Source: Balamuthia mandrillaris (lineage: Eukaryota; Discosea; Longamoebia; Balamuthiidae). Taken from it: a stretch of 22,500 nt of DNA. Numbering within the stretch: the stretch's first letter is position 1; every line of letters begins with the position of its first letter. Shown here one piece after another: positions 1 to 8,078 of this stretch. The stretch is from assembly GCA_031835245.1 (NCBI GenBank), contig JAVKOQ010000129.1:1-22500 (forward strand), given 5' to 3'. Made by a program: the position numbers and the translations under genes. The notes beneath the pieces are model-generated. The model was not told the DNA's origin. It was given only the letters and a program-made list of their open reading frames with translations, and ran no database searches.

Positions 1-204
1 CTAGACTTGCTTCCTTAGATGAAAAAGCTTGCTGCTAATGCAACAGCAAAGAGATGAAACCAAAGGAGTAGGTCTGGCTGGGATGAAAGACAACCATCCT
101 TTGACCCTGCTTGCATAGAGGCTTGATTCTATTGCACCTGTAATATGCAATAATCAGCAAAAAAGAGCTGAAGCAAGAGCAGTAGTTCTGGAAGTGCATA
201 CGCT

Positions 205-233
205 GGTTGGTTGATTGGTTGGTTAGTTAGTTG
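205..233 (+). repeat. GGTT/AGTT short repeat with G-quadruplex-like spacing
   Basis: Bases 205-222 read GGTTGGTTGATTGGTTGG, four GG pairs spaced by TT or TTGATT, followed by AGTTAGTTGG. A related shorter run lies at 417-433 (GGTTGGTTAGTTGGTTG, three GG pairs). The spacing of the first run would allow a two-layer G-quadruplex, like that of the thrombin-binding aptamer. It could equally be plain slippage repeat. Confidence 0.6.
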
Positions 234-501
234 GTAATCCCAGAAAAAGAAACAAGAGAATGAGTAGAGAAGTAAGCAGGTTCCAAGCCAGCTCATGAGT
301 CTGTCCTGAGGTTGTTATGGCTCTTGTGTTATCATGGAAGTCAACATTTCCTCTCATCCTCTCTCTTTTTTCGCTGGTTGAGCTCTCACTGATGATTCCC
401 TTCTTATAGGTTTGTTGGTTGGTTAGTTGGTTGATTAAGAACTACACCAACTGTTGTGAGGTGCATAAAAGTGGTATAATCCTCCATGAGCACACTCTAA
501 C

Positions 502-595
502 CTTTTTCTTCTTCTTTTTTCATCCCAGCCATCACCTCCTCTTCTACTGCCACTGTTGCCACTACCACCACCACTGCTACGAGATTGAATCAGAA
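502..595 (-). other. possible unassigned exon (Ser/Gly then Arg/Lys-rich)
   Basis: On the minus strand a good acceptor (TTTTTCTGTAACAG) precedes 595, and a good donor (AAAAAG then GTTAGAG) follows 502. Only one frame is open through the 94 bases. It encodes a Ser/Gly-rich stretch followed by a short basic stretch ending in Arg and Lys. Its entry phase does not match the upstream piece at 738-629. It could belong to a separate gene running out of the window, or be chance. No family recognised. Confidence 0.25.
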
Positions 596-628
596 CTGTT
601 ACAGAAAAACAAGGAAAACAAGAACAGT

Positions 629-738
629 TTAAGGAAGTGCTTCCTTGTTGAAGGACATTGATGATGGTACATTGTCATCTTCTTCTTCTGATTCAGGTGG
701 CAAGGATTGGGTGAGCTGAGGTTCTGAGAACGAATCAT
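629..738 (-). other. possible alternative last exon of the channel gene
   Basis: An acceptor (AACTTTTCCAG) ends at 739. In the phase offered by a possible donor inside the channel's last exon (TTTT then GTAAAAAG, at 878/877), the frame gives an acidic tail with the run PESEEEDDNVP and stops at 631-629. The last channel exon carries the very similar run TSEEEDNVP at about 940-915. The repeat of the motif in the same frame suggests a duplicated or alternative C-terminal exon. The simpler model stops at 852. No transcript data are available to decide. Confidence 0.3.
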
Positions 739-851
739 CTGGAAAAGTTTTTTAAGTGACCCTTCACCTCACATTTCCCACATTCTCCAACTCATATGCT
801 TATTCAAACCAAGAACAATTTTTTTCTTGTTGGCAAGTGCAGGTAAATTAT

Positions 852-1914
852 TTACCCTTTTTTATTTTTCTTTTTACAAAAGCATAAAATGTTCCACCAT
901 TGTTGCTTTGTGTGAGGAACATTATCTTCCTCTTCACTTGTTTCTATTAAGAGAGTAGAGTTGTTTTCATAATACAGTCTCTCAATAGTGTCAACGTACT
1001 GTTCAAGCTTTGCTCGGCCAATGAGATGGCGTTTGTTTGGCTCTTGCTTGTTGGATAATAGTGATGCTCTTTTCTTTGGTGTTCTGTCCTGGAATACAAT
1101 AAATTGTGCCTCTTCCTTGCCAAACACTCTTCTTACTAACACCCATAATAAGTCAAAAAAATGAATGCACTCTTCATCCGCAGAATCCACACCAAACTCC
1201 ATTGGGTCTATCTCCAAGAGTTGATTGCTTGATAACGGTATTGGTACAGCAATTTGCTTGTCCACAAGACCTAAAGGCTTGTGCAGTTGTTGTAGAAAGA
1301 TTGGCAGGTGTTCCACAGAAAGAGTCTCCGTTCTATCAGGATCAAACACTCCCCACAACGTTGAAAAGCTTTAATCAACAAACAACAATGAGCAGCAAGT
1401 AAATGATTCAACACTGAGATTAAAATCAAACCTGTCAAGGTCCATCAATGATACTGACCCTTTTTGTTCCAAATCAGAAACAAAACGGAAGTTCTCAATG
1501 ATAACGGCAACAAATAGCTGAACGCCAACAAAGAACACCAGCACATTGAATACTGCAAAGTAGATGAGCGACCATGGGCCTTTGGCGTTCATAACATCAT
1601 GCATGATTTCGTTCCAATCTTCTCCAGTGGCCATCCTACAGACCAGAAGAAAGGCAAAGTAAAAGTTTTTAAAGTTGACAATGTTGTCATTGAGCCGCTC
1701 TCCAGTGGTTATGTCACTAAATAAGGCCATGCCAAGGATGGAGAATATATAAAAAAGGATAAAGAGGACTAGTCCTACATTGGCCATCGCTGGCAATGAA
1801 TAACTAAAGAAATATTTCACCAATGAGCACAAGAATGAGAAGGGAGGGGAGAAAGCAACAGAAGGAAGGAAACAGCGAGCAAAGACAGAAGAAAGAGAAA
1901 GAGATAGAGAGGAA

Positions 1915-1948
<34 letters not shown>

Positions 1949-3075
1949 CAGAGATAACATACACCAAAGCAGTAAAGAGGACATGTAAAGGTTTGATAAG
2001 CTTGAATGACTTTAGCGCTCTGAGGATCCGCAAAACTCTTAGTGCGGCTAGAGAGGGAAAAGCCGCCAAGAAGAGAGCAACAATGCTAAGCAACGCAATA
2101 ATAAAGTCTAGAACGTTCCACCAATCCCCAAAATAGCGCTTTGGGAACCAAGCAACTAGCTTGGCACCTGCCTCCACCACATAAATTACTGTAAATACAA
2201 TGTCCATCCTTACTGAGAAACATTTTGCTGGAGTCAGCAACGAAAATAAACAAAGGCAAAGGAGTGGAGGATCAAACACTGAAAGTTGGTCAAGGCTTGT
2301 GGTTGTTCGTAATGATATGTAACCAGCACGCAGATGTTGGAAAAAATCACAACCACAATCAAGTACTCAAATGCAGGTCGTGTAACAATATCATAGACCC
2401 ACCGCCGAATCTTTAGTTTTGGTTTTTGCATGTTTCGCTTGATGCCAAGTTTCATTATCAACTGTTGCAGCTGTAAGAGCAACGTTAAGGTTCGACTGTG
2501 TCAGGGTGACGAAAAAACAAAAACAAACTCAACAAAGGATATGAATCCATTCTCTCTGCTGTTCAGTGAGAAACACTGTGCCCTTGAAGCTCTGTTCCAA
2601 CCGGGCCTTGCTGAATTGGTCGATGATGCCTCCAGTAAACAAGCCAAGCACCAACCAGCAACACATCGGAATGTAGGCAAGGAAATACAACACATTTTGC
2701 AGGCTAGCATCTCTCCTTGGTTGTTCATCTTCCCCAGTGATATCCACTGCTTGAAACAACACCGTTTGGAAGTTCTCCAGCGACGCCATCTTGAATACGG
2801 TAAACAATGCTTCTCCAAAGTTGTCAAAGTTGTCATTTGGCGTGAGCCACTCTCTTTCCTCAACGCTGCCATCCTCCGTCATATAGTTGCCTATACATTG
2901 CGCCTTCGTAGAAACACTTGAATCATTGCAAAAATCAAACTTTCCAACGAACAGCTGAAGACCCAAAATGGCAAAAATAACCCAAATATAGCCTGAAATA
3001 AATAGCAAACTTGGCAGAATCGGCAACGTCCTCAGCACTGCTTTCAACACAACCTATCGTACACGGCAAGAATGA

Positions 3076-3113
<38 letters not shown>

Positions 3114-6100
3114 GTTACAAATTTTTAAAAGACAAAACGTACCCTTGTTGGTGTAAACCGAACGAGCAAGCGGATTGGCCGAAAGGCTCTCAAGGCCCGC
3201 AAAAAAGAGAGATTAATGCCAGTAGGAATGAGCAGTAAACTGACAACAGAAACAAGCACCACCAACGCGTCTATCGCGTTCCAACCGCTGCGAAAGTAAG
3301 CATAACGGTGTGCAAATAAACCCTAAATAACAAAGCGATGGCATAAGTTGTCATTAATTTCAGTTAGATTCGATGATATGATGTGATGATACGCACCTGG
3401 CCTATCCATTTCATCAACATTTCGCAGAGAAAGATAATGGCAAGAGCAATGTCCAAAGAAAGGAATACAGCAAACGGCACATCGCCGTCAAAGTGGGGTT
3501 CTAAAGCAAGAGATACACAACCAGTCATGATGGCTATACCGATGGCCATCTCAAAACCGGGATGGGTGGTGAGGCGCAAGCATAATAGGCGAACAGGATT
3601 ATCCGGAGCTATTCCAAACAGAGAATTGTGGGCAAGGCGCTTTTGCATTCTCAGCTCTCTTCGGTTTTCTCGTTCCCGCTCAGCGATAGACTTGTCTGCC
3701 TCTTCAACACTGACTGCTATGGAAAATGCATTCTTTCCTATTTGTATTCAATCAGAAAACAAGAAGGTCAAAAGAAGCACGTGTGAGCTGCGATAGAGAA
3801 CGACATACCTGGTTCTTCCTCATCCGTTAAGCCTATTCTCAAAATCACTTTGTTTTGTTGTTGTTTTGACGATGTTTCAGCATAACTGCCATCGCTATCC
3901 AACCACTCTTCATCGCTCCCCTCAACTGCACCGATTTTGCTGTTTGTTTCTGGAATGGAATCCTCTTCTTCGTCAGCTTCTTCTTTTTCGTTGGCGATCT
4001 TCGTTGCTTCCTTTTTTTCTGCTGTGTGGGCGGGAGCTTGGCCACTTTGTGTGTTGGCTCGCTCGGCTCGTGCTTTGTTGGAGGTGAGATCAAAACTTCC
4101 CAACAGAATGGAAAGGAAGAGGTTGAGGACAAGAAAGGAGCTGGTCGTCAACATTGCAATGAAATAAACATAAGCGGCCCATGAGGTTGCGCGGACAGCA
4201 TCCCGCATGGCAAATACCCAGTCCGTACCGGATACAAGCTGAAACACAGTCATAAAGGACCATAAGAACGTGTCAAAATGAAGACGAGGCTTTTCCTCTC
4301 CCTCAAAGTCGAACTTGCCGCCAAAGAGATACATTCCCATCACCGCGAAGATGAATATCAGCAACGCCAAAAGTAAAAGGTTGTAGACTAGACTGCTCGC
4401 CACTCGTCCGATGGTTTTGACTAACTGGTTGAGGGAATCCCAGAACCGAACTAATCGCAGCGTTCTCAACAATCGTAACGCCCGCAACGTGGTGACACCT
4501 GGAGTTGACCGGTTTCCCAGGACCACTAGAACTATTTCGACCCACCCGATAATGACCACCACGCAGTCGAATAGGTTGAAGCCATCTTTGCTAAGATACA
4601 GCCACAAGCCCAAGGCGTACAGCCGGATGAAGATTTCCACCGTGAACAAACTGTTGAGGACAATATTGGCGATGAAGAGGAAGCGCGTGTAGCTGTCTGG
4701 TTGGTCCTTGAAGACCATAGCCAGTGTCACTGTGTTAAGTGCAATGAGGCACATGATGATGACTTCGAACCATCGAGCGCTGGTGACATGATTGTCCACC
4801 CAAGTTGCTCCTCTATAGTACAACCCTCGTAACGAGTGACCGTCCAGTTGGTTCCATTCTTTTGTTGAAGGCCTTTTCAGCCAGTAGCAAAAGCGTGTCC
4901 ATTTCCTCTGGCATGCGCTAACCAGTGAAGTACCAATCCTTCGGCTAGTCTTTGCGCTTTGGTTGGGGGAACAGGTGCTTTGCTTTTCGTCCTTGGAATA
5001 CACGCCGTGGCTCGCGCCATTGTAATGTGAACCTTCTCTGCTTTGTTGATACTCTTGTTCCTCTTCGCTCTCTTCAGCATTTCGTGATTCTTCCTTGCCT
5101 TCACCTTCGTCAGCCCGCAAGTCCTCGTCATCCTCTACGTCTACTACATCATTAAATGTTCTCATTTCAACTTCATCTCTTCCATCTACCGCCTCGTTCC
5201 GTGAAGTTTGCTCTCGTTGCTCGCTCTCCAGTTGTTGTTTGCACTCCTCTCCAAGATCGTGATACGTGCTCTCTACGATGCCGAGAAAGAGGTTGATAAT
5301 GAAGAAGGCGCCAATAAAAACTACTGCTAAGAAGAACAGTCCAGCAAAGTAGTTGGTGGAGTCCATAACGAGGTACATGGTGGCGGTCCACTCTTCCATC
5401 ATCGCGCATTGGAACAGGTTGATTGTGGCTATCAAGAAGTTGTCAAAGGATACGGTTCCAAAGGCGGGGTTGGTGTTGGTTTCCTGGCAGGCGGCCTCCT
5501 CTAGCCCCTCCACTTCGTCACACTCCAAGCCTCCCACCACGGTATCTTCTCTCACGCAAGTTATGTCTGCGTCGAAAAAGCCCTCCACGGAAGAAGAGGA
5601 AGAAGCGTTGGCGGCGGTGAGAACACAATGCTTACGAAGCTGACCGCCAAAGAGAACAACTGAAGGAATACCGAAGAGAAGGAAGAAGAGGCAGAGCAAG
5701 CCTAGCACGTTCAACAGGTAAGGAATGCTGAGGATGAGGGTTGCCACGATGCGACGCAGCTTGGGGATGGCAGACAACAGCCGCAACGTTCGAAAGACCC
5801 TCACGGCTCTCACCACGCTGGCCACGTTAGCCGTCTCACCGCCTGATAGCTCCAGCAGTAGCATCCCCCAGTTCACCAATAAAATGACAAAGTCCAGCCA
5901 GTTCCATCCGTCTCGGAGGTAGGCTCCTTTGTGGAGGATAAGCCCAAAAGCCAAGACTTTGAGCACCAGCTCCACCGTGTAGATTCCCAAGAAGACCTTG
6001 TCCGCTATGTCTATCACCCTGTTGCGCGGAGAGTCGGATGGAGCAGTGGGGTCTCCGCATGCCAGAAAGACGGCGTTCAGCACCACAACGGATATGATAA

Positions 6101-6396
6101 AAGCTTCAAACCATGTAATAATGGCAAAACAAAACAAAACAAGAAAAAACAGAAGAAAAGGGTCATGGAACTAGTTAACAAGTGGCCGGAAGGAACAACG
6201 CTGGAAAGGAACGAAAAACAACATATTTTAAACAAAACAAATGAAAAGGATATTTGCTGGTAACAAAGGCAAGCAGCACGCGGCGGAAAGGGTTATTGCT
6301 CCACAGAACGAACAGGGCTCGTTTCGGTTGCAAGCAACAGCAAGAGCCACTGCAACGCTGGGAAGAAGGACAAGGCGGCTTGGTGTCAGAGTTCAT
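852..6396 (-). CDS. four-domain voltage-gated cation channel alpha subunit
   Basis: Pore-forming subunit of a plasma-membrane calcium/sodium-type channel, 1604 residues. Exons (minus strand): 6396-6254, 6114-3809, 3737-3397, 3322-3143, 3053-2543, 2472-2278, 2212-1963, 1803-1432, 1368-852. The boundary at 2278/2212 is the least certain. The first ATG follows an in-frame stop. Four repeats of six membrane segments are visible. S4 helices keep regular charges: VRAVRVFRTLRL (I), LRALRLLRTLRLVRF (II), LRALRAFRPIRLLVRF (III), LRVLRILRALKSFKL (IV). Aligned filter residues are E288 (CAMMEEW), T678 (VSGTDW), E1083 (ASLENF) and E1370 (ATGEDW), so E/T/E/E rather than EEEE or DEKA. The III-IV linker has VFLTEQQ, where sodium channels have IFMTEEQ. 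After domain IV comes an EF-hand-like segment (WGVFDPDRTETLSVEHL). The I-II and II-III linkers are very acidic. Two introns are AT-AC. Family certain; ion selectivity not known from sequence. Confidence 0.94.
1917..1947. repeat. (AG)n microsatellite in channel intron 7
   Basis: About 30 bases of AG on the plus strand, so (CT)n in the sense strand of the channel gene. It lies inside the intron 1962-1804, just after the donor GTATGTTA. The intron has no in-frame stop, so a retained copy would be translated as a Ser/Leu-rich insert in front of domain IV S5. The homologous sodium-channel sequence shows no insert here, so I treat it as an intron. Confidence 0.9.
2473..2542 (-). other. AT-AC, U12-type intron (channel intron 5, III-IV linker)
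   Basis: A 70-base intron. It starts ATATCCTTT, a match to the minor-spliceosome 5' consensus. It ends CTTAC, and holds CCTTAAC with the branch A about 12 bases from the 3' end, which matches the U12 branch consensus and usual spacing. Cutting here joins C to AG (Gln) in phase 1 and gives WIQLQQLIMKLG. The nearest canonical choice, GTTGAG at 2532 with the CAG acceptor, breaks the frame, and the unspliced frame reaches a stop at once. Confidence 0.93.
3083..3110. repeat. (GA)n microsatellite in channel intron 4
   Basis: About 28 bases of GA on the plus strand, (CT)n in the sense strand, inside the intron 3142-3054. The intron has donor GTACGTTTTG and acceptor CGATAG. Confidence 0.9.
6115..6253 (-). 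other. AT-AC intron with U12-type 5' site (channel intron 1, before IS1)
   Basis: A 139-base intron. It starts ATATCCTTTT, a perfect U12-type 5' site, and ends CATTATTAC. It splits the Lys48 codon after two bases (AA then A), giving FVTSKWFEAFIISVVVLN. This is the only in-frame solution: the reading frame runs back from TGG to a stop at 6173-6171 without a usable AG. The branch site is less clear. TTCCATGAC (8 of 9 to TTCCTTRAY) lies about 47 bases from the 3' end, farther than usual, and a long T-rich tract follows it. The 3' half could therefore be handled in a less typical way. Confidence 0.85.
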
Positions 6397-8078
6397 GAAG
6401 CGGAGCAAACTCTAAACACGCCCGCTGTGCGCGTTGCTTCGTTTCTCTTTTCGCGTTTAAACGCAAATGCACTACAAATGAATGAATTACAATAACGTTA
6501 ATGAGGTGAATCACTGAAGGATAAAAAAACCTACTTATCGGTTATAATTATAACAGAGATAGTGGCGATAAAAGTTCGGAAGGGAGCAGGAAAAGGCGTG
6601 ATCATGATGAACACAGAGCTGTTGTTTACGAGAAAAGACGAGCTTCGCAGAAGATAGAGTTGTTGTTCAAAATTGAAAGGCAACGAAGCGAGTCGCACAG
6701 AACAGAAAAAGGAGAGAAACACCGGAGTTGAAGGTCAATATCAAAAGAGAGGCCAGAGGGACAATGAAAAGTGCAGAACAACACCCGAGGGGAAGAAGTG
6801 CCACCCTCCATACCAGCTAAGTTTGGTTAGTTGTCTTTTCCAGAAGCTTTTCAGGAGAAGTGTGGCGTCACCTTATGTATCTGTGTCCACCAACAAGGAG
6901 TACTCGGCAGAGGGAGGTCCACTAAAAGCTCCGGCTGCGCAAACCCTCGGAGTGGAGAGAGAAACAAGGCCAGTGGAAGACCAGTTTGCATGGCCGAAGA
7001 AGTGAGGGAGTATGCCCAGTTCGCAGTATTTTGGCTCAAGGTGATATTCAACTGAGAGGAAGATGTATTCCAGTCGAGCAATGACTGGTACTCCGCTCCA
7101 TTGGTCCTAACAGTGGTTTCAACGATGTCAGCGAATGTACCACTCCAAGCTTAACAAGAAGGGATGTAATGGTACCAATGGGTCGCCCGTCATTGTGTCA
7201 AGAGGCAAATACCAAAGCGTTGGTTTGGAGGCATTATCCAACAACCCCTTGCAGTCTGCTCTCTTGCTCAGGTCGTAGGTCACAATTAGGATCGGGTTAG
7301 CATTAATGGGTGGGGGTTCAGCAAGGAAGAGTTCGTGAGGGACTACACAAGCCTTTCGCTCCAACATGAGGCTTGGAATGGGTTGGGAATAAGGTTGAAC
7401 ACGTTCATCATAGATGGCTAAGCCTCCCACATGAGAACAATGGAGTGTACCGTTTGTATGAGCGTTAGCGGTGCAAGAGGCTGTTCTTCTCCACTATCTT
7501 TGACTGTTACCGCCTGAAGTCGATGTGAGCGAACCATAATGAGGGGTTGGTTGAGGAAGAATCAACAACGTACAGTAAACGTGGCACGTCCACCAGGAGC
7601 ATCAAAATGAACGGAGCCACTTTCGTTGAGACAAAACACGAAACAGCAAAGTCAGAGTCCAAGGCTGAAAGGAGATCAAACTGTTGGAGAGGGTCAGTCC
7701 TGGAGGCACTCTGTACTCTCCTTCCAAAATGCGAACCGTCACGTCCTCGCTACCCCCACCTTGGCTGGCAGCTCCTCCAAGGAGGTCACGCAGTCGGAGC
7801 AATTGTGGCCAAGTGTTACCTCTATCGGCTTTCCTTGAACCAGAAGTACAGCTCTTTTTGTTTTGCGATAAACAAATTGCGCAGGGATGGGAGTCGAACC
7901 GAACAACTTTCGGTTTCCTTCCGTGGTAATATAGGACGCCTTTTGCTGCAACTGTTTCCTTTCGGGGGCGATGGGATGCCTTTTGATGGTTGTCCATTCT
8001 GGTCAAAGCGCCGATGTTTGCTGACCACAGAACATTCGCCCTATTTTTTTGCAGAATACCACAACAACCAAAACCAAC
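6397..8078. other. interval between divergent channel and P450 genes
   Basis: The space between the channel start codon (6396, minus) and the P450 start codon (8079, plus). About 6400-6830 shows no coding signal beyond short open frames. From roughly 6851 to 7997 the minus strand has coding-like segments in shifting frames (separate entry). The 80 bases before 8079 are presumably P450 promoter and 5' UTR. No clear TATA-type element was identified. Confidence 0.5.
6851..7997 (-). other. unresolved minus-strand gene or relic with beta-helix-like pieces
   Basis: Several minus-strand segments look translated but lie in different frames. A frame open from ATG 7997 contains LLRLRDLLGGAASQGG followed by EDVTVRILEGEYRVPPGLTL, a pattern common at the start of pectin-lyase-like beta-helix domains. 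Downstream come SGSVHFDAPGGRATFT (before a possible GTACGT donor at about 7573), then AVTVKDSGEEQPLAPLTLIQ (after acceptor GACTTCAG), then a frame at 7430-7128 and another at 7081-6851 with LNITLSQNTANW. I could not join them all with introns in phase. It may be a multi-exon extracellular protein whose splice sites I misread, or a decayed gene. No symbol and no firm function. Confidence 0.3.

Larger units (their letters stand above)
1..851. other. downstream flank of the channel gene, no firm gene
   Basis: No convincing complete gene is visible. The stretch is rich in short tetranucleotide repeats (GGTT/AGTT) and T-rich runs. Two pieces on the minus strand look like exons (738-629 and 595-502, listed separately) because each follows a pyrimidine-rich acceptor and has an open frame. 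They do not join each other in phase, so I cannot build a gene from them. The open frame on the plus strand at 419-661 is mostly repeat-derived and has no family signature. The region may hold the channel's 3' UTR or alternative last exon and the start of another minus-strand gene. Confidence 0.5.

Noticed and set aside
5444-5453. GTATCCTTTG on the minus strand, a match to the U12 GT-AG donor
   Set aside because: It lies in the pore-loop coding text of domain I (TVSFDNF), where the frame is continuous and conserved on both sides. It is a coding coincidence.
7868-7910. tRNA-like T-loop (GGTTCGACTCC on the minus strand)
   Set aside because: The flanking bases do not form a five-pair T stem, and no matching anticodon or D arm lies upstream.
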